Below, one piece after another: positions 12,563-24,309 of a stretch of DNA of 64,000 bases. The notes under the pieces were generated by a model that was given only the letters and a program-made list of their open reading frames with translations, was not told the origin of the DNA and did no database searches. Every line of letters begins with the position of its first letter. Position 1 is the first letter of the stretch. The stretch covers positions 3,224,001 to 3,288,000 of the forward strand of contig OY751493.1 in the NCBI GenBank assembly GCA_963565915.1, written 5' to 3'. The stretch is from Entoloma clypeatum (Eukaryota; Basidiomycota; Agaricomycetes; Agaricales; Entolomataceae). A program made the position numbers and the translations under genes.

Positions 12563-13404
12563 ATGTCTCGCGACTCACGCCCCGGACACGAACGTGCTCA
12601 TGGGCCTGGAGGCATAGGAAGAAATTTGTCTCCTGATGTTGAAACCGGCAGGCGAGTATATGATTGTTTGCTCCTCGAGTCGTCCTCTAATCTAATTTCA
12701 TACTGTAAGGCCTGGTCGCTCCATATATGCCCTATCTCGTGAAGAGATAACAAGGGGGGTTGCCAATCGCTTCGTACATTCACGGATATACATATGCCTA
12801 TATCTTGGAATGGCAGCGCTTTCGATGACAACCGTGATACTAAGCCTGAGGGACGGCTGCCCAGGTCTCGCCTTCTACATACTGGAAGTGATAGTCAATG
12901 CAACCATGATACTTGAGGTTGCAGTGCGATTCGTCGCTTTCGGAAAGGTGTGTGCTGGAACATTTTATATTCTGCTGTGTTGATTCAAGATTGGTCAAGC
13001 AATTCTGGAAATCTCCATATAATATCATGGATCTCATCTTGACCTTGTTCTGTGTCTTGACGTTGTTGGTAATTACTTTTGCAAAGTGCGGGACTGGGTC
13101 CAAAGAGGAGGCGATTCTCGATACACTCCTCCTTGTCACGCGCAACGTTCTTCAATTTGGACGATTGGCAGCCGTCATGAGACAGTACGTCCGGGTACGA
13201 TGACATGATCTCATTGCCATCTCAATCTGGTTTTGTAGGTCTGGCCAATCAATATTTTCACAACCTAAACCTATCGACATCACGGCTGTGAGACGTGCTG
13301 GCTTTGTAGATCTAGACCTGGACAGTGACGACGAGGATGGGGATGAGGTTCGGCCACTTGTGCACGATCCGATACTGTTTGAGGACCAGTGGCGAGATGT
13401 GTAG
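12563..13404 (+). CDS. small voltage-sensor-like (ion-transport fold) membrane protein
   Basis: A short protein (about 235 residues) with several hydrophobic helices. The start MSRDSRPGHERAHGP is at 12563; stop TAG at 13402-13404. Blocks: SREEITRGVANRFVHSRIY, a helix around CLYLGMAALSM, FYILEVIVNATMILEVAVRF, KSPYNIMDLILTLFCVLTLL and TRNVLQFGRLAAVMRQ, whose Arg-bearing helix resembles an S4 segment. An acidic tail (DLDSDDEDGDEVRPLVHD) follows. There is no pore loop, so it may be a voltage-sensor-only protein. The intron 2 acceptor is best placed at ...GGTCAAG|CAA. The frame across intron 1 works with a GC donor (AG|GCGAGT). The family assignment (PF00520-like) comes from pattern recognition, not a search. 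Confidence 0.65.
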
Positions 13405-13588
13405 ACACATGTCCGTTGTAGCTATAAATATAATTCTATCTGATGGTGCCGCAAGTTTGTTTTTCTCTAACAACATGCAAGCGCTCACCGTCGCTAGCGG
13501 GCCCCCACTGTGCCTTTGAACTTGTACCTACTGTACTTATACTATTTATCCCCACCGCAATCATTCCACTCCTTATCTTCCCCCCCTC

Positions 13589-15885
13589 ATGTCTTCCCAT
13601 TTCTCTCCAGACCCCCCCAATCCAAGAACATGGTGGTCCCTCCCTTCCAAACAGTCCCCCCACGATATCCACAAGAAGTCGGCATTCGAAAAGTCTTCAC
13701 CTCGCAGAAAGTCCGGTGGTTTAAAGGTCATTGCCACCGCGATAGGCTTCAAGTCGAAGAAAACCAGCACGCAAGATCCTCCTAACCGTGCGACTCTCCC
13801 CCGGATCTCCACTCAGCCCATTGTCGATGAAATACACCTTGACAGGTCCTCGTCCAAGAGTCTGTCTTCGGCGCGGACCCGGGTGGACTCGTTAGAACCT
13901 ACAACCCCGCTTGACGGACAGCGCGAGGGTCGCCAGTCATTATTCACCCTTTCCGACGTGGATCCCTTCGCCCTCCGCGGATTATCATCCCCCTTCTCTC
14001 CTTCAGATGCGACTCGTCTCAGCGTTTACTCCAACCCCTCGATTCCCGATCTTCATCCCAAACGAGCCGAACTTCCGATGTTCAACAGAATCTCCTATAC
14101 CTCATCCAATCCACATCGCCGCAGCGGTGAACTTTCCCCTGTCAGTCTGTTCGAATTCGCCCCCAAGAATCCCAAGCCCAGGTTCGCCTGATACCACCCT
14201 GATAAGGTCATTGCTGATTTCTTCGCAGCAAATTCGGAGGGAGTCTCCATCGTAAACAATCGCAAGGAACGCAGAAGCGGTCACCTGGCAATATCACGCA
14301 GGCAGACGTGGGCAAGTCTACTCCATTTGCCATGCTAAAGGACAGGAACCGTTCGAGCCAACCTGACCTTTCCCAAGCACCCCGTTTCCCCATGCGACCG
14401 CGAGGAATGACGGAAAGTGGTTTGAGTCAACGGTCAGGATTCCTTCCAAAGGATACCATGCCTTTCAAATCATCTGTGCTGTCCTCGCCGCGGGTCATTA
14501 TTCGTCAACCATCTGCATCACGAATAGGATTGCCTCCGAGTGCGCCCCCAACCCAGGATTTACCCTCACCACCGCCACAGAACCGAAGTCACAATCCAGA
14601 GCCAAGGACATCTTTGACCTCCGGCTCTACATCCTCTTCAAACATTTCGTTTATATCCTCGGGATGCCACAAAGACATTCATCGCAGCAACCATGATGCT
14701 CATCCGCTGGAGAGCGAGTGCCCCAAAAATCATACAGAGGCGGATGGATTCAAAGTCCCTCTGAAATTCCCGCAGTTCTCGACATCAAATTGCCCGCTTA
14801 GGAAAGCTTTATCTCACCAGTCTCTAGGGAAGCGTAGCCAGTCCTTAAACAACCCAACCTCACCTGTGTCCGCAGACCCGACATCTGATAAGTTCCCTCG
14901 TAAGCAGCGCCCGATCCATAAACATACTCTTCCACCCATTCCCCTACCTCCTCGTAATACAAATACCTCCGCAAGTTCGGCGCCTGCTGATGACGGCTTA
15001 CCGATAGTCGAGCAAAGGAGAGGCAGTGCTGGTTTAACCAGAAGGAGACTGTTTTCGGGGTCAAATAGTTATCGCCCCTCAACGTCTCAAAGCATCCTAT
15101 CTGATGATGATACTCGCTCAGTCTTCAGTGTTCGCTCAGATACGAATCATGTAGGGTCATCTATTTTCAAACCATGGGCACGACCATTGTCACCAGCTCC
15201 TTCGCCAACATCAGCTGTATCGCCTTGGGAAGACGAGCTCCCGCCGTCCAGTCCTAGCCTCGCGAGCGAGTATACACCACAACAGATTTTGTCACCTGAC
15301 GAGATGGCTCAGATAGAGGCGAGCGTAGAATCATGTCCTCCTCTGGGTCTTTCCGCGTCGACACCAGATGGAGATGAGCTATTCTTTGGACCTCCCGGTC
15401 CGACGCCTCCTACATGGAAAAATTCCATTGATCTGCCGACAAGGAGCAATTCTTCTGGAACCAAAGGTTCACCTCTCTCTCAACGGCGGCCTTCGACATC
15501 TCAGGCTAATATGACAGTGCCTTTCTCTGTTGCATCCCCTATATGCAACTCACCATCATCATCCTCGCCAGTCATGCTGACAAGTTTGCCGCCGCCACCC
15601 CGGCAGCCACGGTCCAGGCCAACATTCGTGACTCCACCACAAACAGACGACTCGTACGGCATGCTACCGCTTCCTCCACCGCCACGCAAACACGTGCGTC
15701 CCAAGATATCTATTGAGCAAGCACTTCAACACCGTTCCATCATGAGAAAACCATCCTTTCTGGAGATTGACGATGAAAGCGAAGAGGGGGATACCGATGT
15801 CGAGAATATCAGGGATCCAATAGGTGGCAGCTTCTTGGATCTCGCCCGGGAATCTTTCGACACTACGAGGCACGAAAGTGAATGA
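13589..15885 (+). CDS. Ser/Pro-rich disordered protein, unrecognised
   Basis: Two exons: ATG at 13589 (MSSHFSPDPPNPRTWWSLP) and an intron at about 14182-14228, joined in frame as AG|C (Ser-Lys-Phe-Gly-Gly). The rest runs to a stop at 15885, giving roughly 750 residues. No folded domain is recognised. The sequence is dominated by Ser, Pro, Arg and Thr, with repeated short S/T-P sites (SPSDATRLS, SPAPSPTSAVSPW, PLSQRRPSTSQ) and proline stretches (LPPPPRQPRSRP, LPLPPPPRKHVRP) that could bind SH3 domains. It looks like a phosphorylated scaffold, for example at the cortex or cytoskeleton, but that is only composition-based. Codon use and frame stay open for over 1.5 kb, so coding is convincing. 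Confidence 0.72.
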
Positions 15886-16156
15886 CCAGCCCCCATGTTA
15901 TTTTGACACATCCCACTATCCTTATTAACGCCTTTACTTATCGCAGTCAGATAATTAGGTATACTTATGTTAATACTCGATACCCACCTATGACTTCCAA
16001 CATATAGTTGATTTTCGTTTGATGAGCCATTCCAATTTCCGAGTCCTGAGGAAAGGTCAAACATGTATATAATCCTGTTACAGATGAATGAGATATTATT
16101 ACGTAGGAATCTTGTAGGTCTGGAGTGTCAACCCGTCATCGATATGCTCGCTGTAT

Positions 16157-19100
16157 TTAGTCCGTTTCATCTGTATGGTATCCTGCTCGTCTCATTGCTC
16201 CGAGGCGGTGTCGGGCGGCCCCAAGATCTTTCTCCAATTTCAAGATCTCGACCTGTTGTTCCATCTCTCGTCTCTTGAACTCCAATACCGCCATGTTCTT
16301 ATAGTCTGCATCCTCCTCCGCAGTTTGCTTGGCAGACACCGCCTTCACTTGTCGTACAAGCGCCTTGCAAGCCTCTGTCACCGCCTTTGCGGCGGCTTCA
16401 AGGCGCTCTTGAGTTTTCGACATCAAATTCGCCTTGACACGAGAGGCGGCGACGAGTTGAGCGGTTGCGGCAGCGACTTCGTTCGACGCCACGATGAGCT
16501 GTTCTAGAGAATGAGTTCCCGATAAAACGCCATCGGCACTCTCGATCAAAAGATTCGTCGCAAACGCGACAGCCTTCGCCGCAGAAATAAGACCCTCCGT
16601 CCACCGGTTATTTCGTTTATAGAATTGTTGCGTCGTGCTGGAACCTTTCCCTTGGGCTACGATCTCCTGCTGAGAATCAGTGGCAGCCTTGATGAGACGA
16701 GAAATCGCGTTCGTGATGGCCATCGCGGCCGACAGGATGGAATCGTGAACTTGCAGATCGATGGCGCTGAACCGAGACGAATCCCGAGGGCGAGACATCA
16801 ATTGTTGAAGGTGCTGTGTAGCAGCCTCAATAGCCCGAGCCGCACTTAACATCTCTTGTTCCACGATATCGCCGATATCACCATTGGCACGAGCCAATGC
16901 ACCAGCCTTGGCACCTTTGGGAACGAGGTCGTCGACCATCTCCGATAATTTAGCTAGGGCTCCTCTGACTTGACCATTATTACGCATCGCAACCTCCTTC
17001 CTTTGACCTGGTTGCAAAAGGTCGAGCTTGTACGATTGGAGATTCTCAAAGAAACGCAAGCCAACATCACCAGCCGACCTTGCAACGTTGATGATTTTAT
17101 CTGAAGCGTCGTCGTCGCTCGCCAAGCGGGTAATACCCTTCGTGTTGATCAAGACATCTGCAAGGGATTGCGCGAACTCATTTGCAGATTTGATGACCTC
17201 AACATGATCCCCTCCCACCTCGCCTCCGAGATATAGGTTGTAAATAGTCGCGAATTCGGTAGCGTTGTTGACGGCTTTCTCGACCATTGACAAGGTGTAC
17301 TCTGGTGTCGAGTTGAGATTCCCGGCCTGTGTTGGTGACTCCAACTCATAGATAGCATCGTCGACTTTTTGCACGCAAGCCTGCAGAATGGAGTCTGGAG
17401 GAAAAATTTTTCAAACCCGAAGTAACCTATGGTAATTGAAACACTGACCTATGATCTGATTCAACTTTTTTCGATTATCCAGGATAAGGGTATCGACTTG
17501 TGCATTGGTGGTCTCCTCCGCGAGGCCTTGGTTCTGAAGGTATCCAGGATAGTCAATATATTGTATGAGAAGATCCATTTGATGGATCTTGCCTGCTGGG
17601 TTTCGGAAAGTTGCTGAATGGTGCTATCCATTCCTTCCTGCAATATCATTATCTCTTGGTCTTTCTCGTCGCGCAAGCGCTCCCAATCAGCCTTGGCATC
17701 GTCTACCTTGCTGAGTAAGTCGTCGATTTGAAGCTGCTTAGACTACGAGATCGAAGAAATTTAGGAATGAAAACGAGGAAATCAAGGGCAAGGAAAAATC
17801 GCACCCGCAAAAAATCTTCTAGCTCTGATAGTTGTCTGTTGTATTTGCTCATGACGGATGACACCTCAGAGCTCTTGGCCCTAGAGGAGTCCTCCGCGCG
17901 TTCATTAGCGAAGTTCAGCTCTCGACGTAAGCGATCAATTTCTTCTTTATGAGAGGACTTTTGTCGGTCGATATCAAATCGTGCCCTGTCGCGTTCCCGA
18001 AGCATATCCGCAAGCTCCAGGTTCTTAGCCTTCAGATCTCGTTCCATTCGTTCCATCCGGTCGACGGCCTCTTGTGCAGAGTTGGCTTTCAACTGCATCT
18101 GTTTGAACTTCTGTAGCATGTCAAGATGCTCTGTCCGCAGTTGACTGTATAGCTTTGCTAGAGCTTCATACTTATTCTTCCATAAAGTGACTTGATCCTG
18201 AAGTTGCTTGATGAGCTCGTCCTTCGAGAACATCTGGGAGTTAACATTGGCAGTAACAGCGCTTAATTCTGCTTCCAATGCTTTGACACGCTACAGCAAA
18301 GGTTTGTCAATCAGTACGTAGGGTATGTAAGACAGAACGAGAGAGGAACCTACACGATCGTATTGTTCCAAGAAGATCTGATCGCGCTCATATTGACCTC
18401 TCATGGCAAGCAGCTCTCTTTCGAGTTCACTTGTCCTTTGGGCCGACTGATTATTGTACATCATTTGCTGTTGCATCAACTGCTCTTGTGCTAGCCTTTG
18501 CGCTTCGGCCTGTTCTCGCTGTCTTTGCTCAAACTCTCGTTGTTGTTGTTGTTCCTGTTCAAGACGACGACGTTCTTCTGTCTCTCTTGCAGTTTGCAAT
18601 GCCGCTTGCTGGTCTTCATATTGCTTGAGCATACGAGCTTGCTCGTTCACTTCCGCAGCACTGGGAGTTGGGATAGGAGGAGGCGAAGGCGATTTTGCTG
18701 CCGTTTTGGGGCGGGCTGGAAGGTCGGGAGCATCGCCGGTGTCCAAAAGGTTTGGAGGTTCCTGATTCAGAGTGAATGAGAGGATAGCTACGAAGCTTAA
18801 AGCGGACCTGTGCAAGTTTTGGTACGTTGATAAGACCCGTCAAGTATTTTAGGTTGGAGCATTCGTAATAAAACCTGCGGAGATTATAGTGCTGAGAGGT
18901 GTATCGCTGTCGCAATGGTTCCATGGCATCGACGTCATTCGTCCCTAAAATGAAGTTGAAATGACGCAAAATGAAAGGATGATAGAAGAAGTTCACTTCG
19001 ATACATCGCCTTCATCATGCTGGTGATAAAGCGATAGATTCCCCAGCTTTCCTTAACCAAAGGAACAAGAGAGGAAATCCGACATTCATTGTTGACCGAA

Positions 19101-19949
19101 TGACGGAAATGAGAGAAAACCATTTTTTGGAATGAATCGATCTGATCTTGCAAACCCATAAGATCGGAAATTGTTTCGTACCTACGTGAGACGGAGAGGA
19201 TTATTGGAAAGTTGAACTGATACAGCCCACGCACCCCTCATTAGGATCATCGATTCCCTTGAGCGTGACATACTCTTCATATTCAAATAATCCATTGAAC
19301 TCAGGCTTTAAACGGTGGAATCGAAGCTTTGCTAGGATAAATTGCACATATGTCCTGATGAGCGGGCCATAACCTGGGAGGAATCAGCTTGCAAGAAGAC
19401 GACCTTTGATGACTCGGTCACCTCGCTGCCCGTCGGCCGCCACTGTGCGTGCGCATGTCTCAAGCCATGCCGTTTGGCCGTGCGCTTCCTTGATCGTCTG
19501 GTATATTGAAAATGAGGACGGACGATGCAAACATGAATCAATTATGCTGACGATCGGGTGACCTTCTTGCAAGACTTTGTGGACAGTGATAAGAGCTTTG
19601 AAAGTCTGAACTTCATCGGCAAGAATGGGTTGAACGCGAAGGCCACTCCAGAAGGAGATGGACGAATGATAATCCCATGTGAAGACGATGCACTCTGGAG
19701 GAGGTCAGGGCTGCACCATGTTGGGCACTCAGGCTTACTTCGAACGTGCTTCTGCTTTGGTGCAGTTTCTTCCGGGCTGGTAGCTTTCTTGATATTCACG
19801 ACCAGCTCTTGTTCAGCCTTGTCCTTGTCAACGGGCCGGGTAGGGTAGTGAACTTCGTCGTCGACATCGAAGCCTCCTTGCCGCGGTCGGCTGCTAAACC
19901 TAGCGAATGCCCGGTTAGGGATCGACTGGTCCAGAAGTTGAGCTTACAT
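16157..19949 (-). CDS. SLA2: endocytic adaptor SLA2/END4 (HIP1R homologue)
   Basis: SLA2 links clathrin-coated membrane and PIP2 to actin at endocytic sites. The N-terminal ANTH domain is encoded at ~19.0-19.9 kb: RPVDKDKAEQELVVNIKKAT, SPEETAPKQKHVR, CIVFTWDYHSSISFW, GLRVQPILADEVQTFKALIT, VHKVLQEGHPI. A Pro-rich linker and long Gln/Glu coiled coil follow (18.7-17.5 kb), then the I/LWEQ actin-binding module in a large last exon (17374-16157) with FKRREMEQQVEILKLEKDLG near the end. The gene has about eight or nine exons. The best start is an ATG at 19949 split by the first intron (AT at 19949-19948, G at 19899), giving MFSSRPRQGGFDVDDEVHYP. It shares a short divergent promoter with SURF1. Confidence 0.93.
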
Positions 19950-20035
19950 GTTTTTCTGAATATGGGGATACCTGCTGGAGATTTGGAATCACAGTTGCGG
20001 GTGTGATCACGCTTCCGAATGCCGATGATCAATCC
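19950..20035. promoter_or_regulatory. 86-base divergent promoter of SLA2 and SURF1
   Basis: The two predicted start codons face away from each other with only 86 bases between them, so both core promoters and 5' leaders must lie here or overlap the neighbouring coding sequence. No TATA box or other motif stands out. Confidence 0.4.
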
Positions 20036-21076
20036 ATGTTCACCCTCCGTTCCTCGTTCCACTCAACATGGGCCGCTCTGAGGTTTCGCTGTCTTGCTCA
20101 AGTTAAACCGTGTCATGCACGCTCCATTCACTTTGGAAAGGCCGACGTCCCAACAGTCTACAAACCGCGGCGTGATTCATGGGTCAATCCGACGATCCTC
20201 CTCGTCGGCATCATGCCATTTTTCACTTTCGTTCTTGGCACCTGGCAACTCCAGCGACTTCAATGGAAGGTCGCCCTTATCGATGAATTAGAGGAAAAAC
20301 TACAGCTTCCCCCTTTGTCACTCCCACCCAAAATAAAGTACGGTCTCTCAGTTCTCACCATCTCAACTAAACATCATCTTCTCTTCAGCTTGTCCGCAAT
20401 ACCTGATTTTGTATACCGAAAGGTCTCCCTAAAGGGAAGATGGGACCATGTCCATTCAATGGTTCTGGTACCTCGTGTTCGAGACGGCGTCCATGGCGCG
20501 CATGTTGTCACGCCGTTGATTCGTGAAAACGGAACGACTGTTCTCGTTGACCGTGGATTTGTTTCGAAAGAATTTGCGTCGAATGAGAGTTATCATAAGG
20601 AAAATAGTGAAGTGGAGGTTACCGGTATGCTTCGAATGTCGCAACCGCGCAACACCTTCACACCCGACAATCATCCTGAAGAAGGACTATGGTACTGGAC
20701 CGATGTTGACGCTATGGCTCGATATGCGGGGGGAGAAAAAGCACGTGTGCAGCCCGTTTTTGTGGAGGAGATTTTTGGTATGCACCGCATTGTTTACTTG
20801 ATAACGAACGGCTCATCCGTCGGACAGAGGGCCATGCGGGAGAAGCTGGTACCAGACTCGCCAAAGGAATTCCTATCGGGCGGGCGCCTACCATTGACCT
20901 GAGAAACGCCCATCTCTCTTATGTCATTACTTGGTACGTGGTCACTGGTTCACCTGGTGCGGATTCTGATGCTCCTGAATAGGTACGCACTCTCTGGTTT
21001 GACAGCATTCATGTTTATCCGCCTTTTGATCAATAAAAAGCGTTCGCCTGGTCGTCGACTTCCTCGTTTCGGTTGA
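20036..21076 (+). CDS. SHY1: cytochrome c oxidase assembly protein SURF1/SHY1
   Basis: SURF1 is a mitochondrial inner-membrane chaperone that helps insert haem a during complex IV assembly. ATG at 20036 begins a basic targeting stretch (MFTLRSSFHSTWAALRFRC). The first transmembrane segment is NPTILLVGIMPFFTFVLGTW, followed by the hallmark GTWQLQRLQWK. The intermembrane-space core contains PDFVYRKVSLKGRWDH, VLVPRVRDGVHGAHVVTPL, TVLVDRGFVSKEF and HPEEGLWYWTDVDAMA. A second membrane helix, LSYVITWYALSGLTAFMFI, and a basic end RSPGRRLPRFG close the protein. Four exons with in-frame joints (AA|C, G|AG, TG|G). Complete at about 300 residues. Confidence 0.93.
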
Positions 21077-21234
21077 GTAGATAGCCAGCAATAAGTAGTA
21101 CCAAAATAATACATTTCACTATTACAGCGGATGACATCAACATGCTTCCACGTGTTTCAAGGTCGTTCATGGTGCTCTGCAGCTGTTCACGGCCATAAGC
21201 ATACCTCCAGGTCTTCTGGGAAGACGGTCTCCCG

Positions 21235-24200
21235 ATGTCTCTCCATGACCCCACGAACGAATCCGAACTATCCTCTAAGAGATCAAGGATCCATTTCCCT
21301 GCTCAAATTCCGGCAAACGCTTCTTCAACTCATCCTCCGTCAGACAACCCACACAAAGTCTCAGCTTCGAATCCCAGGGCATCGTTGGGCCTAACAAGTT
21401 CACCTCTGACCTCTCAAAAGGCTGGTACATCAACAGTGAGACGCCGTCGCGTTCAATCAGTCGACACAGTCGATGCCTTTGTTGAATCCCCTCGCCCTCA
21501 AAGGAAACTCGTACATGGATTACTTACACCCCCGAGGGGTATAGATTCCCTAACGAACAAAACATTTGAGACGGTCCAAGAAGATAAAGAAGATAACCTG
21601 AGTGTTGACCAGTTCTCTGATGAATACGATTTATGTGAGTTCAAGCCGCTCACGAGACTGGACTGAGCTCACATCAAGGCTTAGCACACCAAGGTCAGTT
21701 TCGAGCGTTGTAAAGAAGCGACGATTGACCCTCTCGAACAAAGATACCAGGATCCTTCAAGACGTCCAACGTGCATTGAAGTTCAAGGCTCGTCGTGAAG
21801 CCCGCCTAGGAAACAAATCACCGCTTAGGGTGTTGGAGAAGTCACCACTACACCAGTCACAGGACCTTTCTCTTTCAGCGGAACCGGCCCTTTCAATCTC
21901 ATCTCCTCGAAAGGCTAGCGTATCTTCCGATTTAGACTTCGGTCCTTTGATTGTTGCTTCGGCTGCACACCCAGTACCCGCATCCCTCGACAATGGCGAA
22001 ACTCTCGATTGGAGCGGTTTTGATGATCGGTCAGAGGGTCGCTGGAAGCTAACAGGATTGAAACGGAAAAGTAGAGAAACACTACCTCCCTCGACAATGC
22101 TGATGGACTACCAAGAAACTGTGCATGCTGGTAAGGTCGACCTTTGTTTTTGCATTTGGCAAATGTCATTGCTGAATGCCAAGCAAACAAGATAAGATCG
22201 CTCGTTTGAAAACTATCATATCTCCCGATACATCAAGAAAAGCCAAGATGACTAGAGAACAACTCGGACGAAGATATAAACCTATCTTTGCCTCGTTATC
22301 AGATACGACACCGTTGAATCTTATCAAAGTCGCTCGATGGCACAGCGGGCAAGGGGAGTTGGTCAGAAATTCCCTCGAAAAGGCAGAGCCATCCATATGG
22401 TTGAAACATTTGGATAAACGAAAGGGAAACCCTCCAAATCGGTTGCCTTGGCATCTTTCTGCACTGATTGTTGAAGAATATATTCATGCTGAAACTCGTC
22501 ACAATGCTATTGGGATGACTCCAGAAGACTTGCTCGTACCTTCTGTTCGCGCATCGGATTTTCCTTCTCCCGCGAACTCTCAACTCTCTTCTACCACCTC
22601 TCATGCTTCATCCAATCGCATACTTATGCCTTCACTAGCCAGGACAACCCCTGCGGAACATGCTACAACCTTCCAACCCATTCTGGAAACTTCTGGTGCT
22701 TCTCTGAAAACTGGATCTCAAAACAGCGGGAAATCATCCTTCAGCCTACCGGGTGAGAACGTCCGGATTCAAGAGCCGCTCTTACGCCCATGGAAGAAGA
22801 GCCTGGATAATCAAAATGATAGCTCTTCTTTTTCTGATCATTCAGATGGTCGGCTGGCTGTATTATCTAGCCCCGAGCCGGACGTCAAAGCTGTTGTTGC
22901 CAGTGATCAGTCAGATAATGACTACCTTGCAAGGGCAAGTATAACTTTGCAGGTGGCTGCGCCGACCCCCGCATCGAATTCAGAAATCAATCAGCCTCGG
23001 TTATTTGCACGATTCCCCAAGCGGCGTTCGCAAAAGACCATTGACCGTGTTCTGGGCCGACGCAGAGTAGTCCATACATCCCTTCCTTCTGCCGATTTTA
23101 TGTTGGGCGTCCCTGAGATCCGATTTCAAAAGGAAATCAGTGAAGAGAAAACTTATGAGCACAAGGCAAAGTAGGTCAATGTTATCATGCTTTTTGTCTA
23201 TTTTCGTTCAATGAGGTCATAGACTTTTGGAGAACGTCGCGACCCATAATCACAGGATTCGCCAGCTTCTGAACCGTATCTCGAATGCTGTTCGAGAATA
23301 CGATACAACTGAGGCCAATGCTATGGCCTCTCTTGGGAACACGCACCTTGGCCTTCCACAGGAACTTTTAGATGCATTTGGACACGATCCTGCGGCGGTC
23401 ACTGGCGCAACTCGAAGGTTCAAAGGATGGAGAGCAGTGGATGATATCCGGAATCGCTTGATACGACAGCGCAAAGTTTTCGAAGTGTACCTGGCACAAT
23501 CAGAAAGCCATATATCCTTATTTCCAAGTGTCCTAGATGACCCAATTGCCTCCCTCATGGTTTCTCTAGATGCTCTCGACGGCTATCGTCAGGAGATAAC
23601 ACAGCGAGCTACACAAGTCCTGGAGATTTTGAAGACTGTGCAGACGACACATGCGGCTGTGAAGAAAGACTATAAAGAGACATTGTCATATACATCAGTC
23701 GTCTACCCTGAGGTAAATCTACATTATCTTTGCGAACAATCTGCTCACAGTCACATAGCTTTCGTATATTGTCGCATTGGAGGAAAGCTACAAGGACCAG
23801 TATCAACAATTTTGGGAATTCGGCATGGATACTCTCACCTTCATTCTTGATACTGTCACTCCGTTTTGGCGAACTTATGGCAAGACCATTGGGCAAGATA
23901 TACGAGACTTCCTGATTATCCCCTTGTATCGCAACGAGTTCACCGGTGAATCAAAGAGATATCTGGTTCGTGGGGTACCAGCCCGTTCTTTCCGGCACTG
24001 GTTAGGACTTGTTTCTTTCTTCTTACTTTCCGTTTCTGTCAATGTGCTCCAAACCCGTGCCGCTGTCTCCTCGTCTACTCATTATACACTCCCTATGATT
24101 CCCTACGAGGGCATCCGTTGGACAGCTTTACCCTTTTTCTGGATCTGTATTACCATTCAATGGTGGGCAGTGGTTGTGGAGTTATTCATGGTTTTGATGC

Positions 24201-24253
24201 AGATTGGAATTTTGGCTTGGTGGCTTGGCTGGTCAATTGGGATATTTACTTGA
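21235..24253 (+). CDS. large unrecognised protein with C-terminal membrane segments
   Basis: Five exons give roughly 940 residues from MSLHDPTNESELSS (21235) to WWLGWSIGIFT (stop 24251-24253). The first ~300 residues are Ser/Pro/Arg-rich and disordered. A conserved-looking block follows (KMTREQLGRRYKPIFASL, LIKVARWHSGQGELVRNSLE, KGNPPNRLPWHLSALIVEEY), then more disordered sequence and a helical region with coiled-coil character (NHRIRQLLNRISNAVREYD, EITQRATQVLEILKTVQ). The end holds two or three hydrophobic helices: FRHWLGLVSFFLLSVSVNVL, WTALPFFWICITIQWWAVVV and VLMQIGILAWWLGWSIGI. A soluble N-terminus, coiled coil and C-terminal membrane anchor would suit a nuclear-envelope or spindle-pole tether. 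That is inference; no family was recognised. It converges with the next gene, with 56 bases between the stops. Confidence 0.75.
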
Positions 24254-24309
24254 CGGCATTGATTTTCATTAGATACTAAGATGGAATACAACATGCGTAT
24301 GCGTATTAT

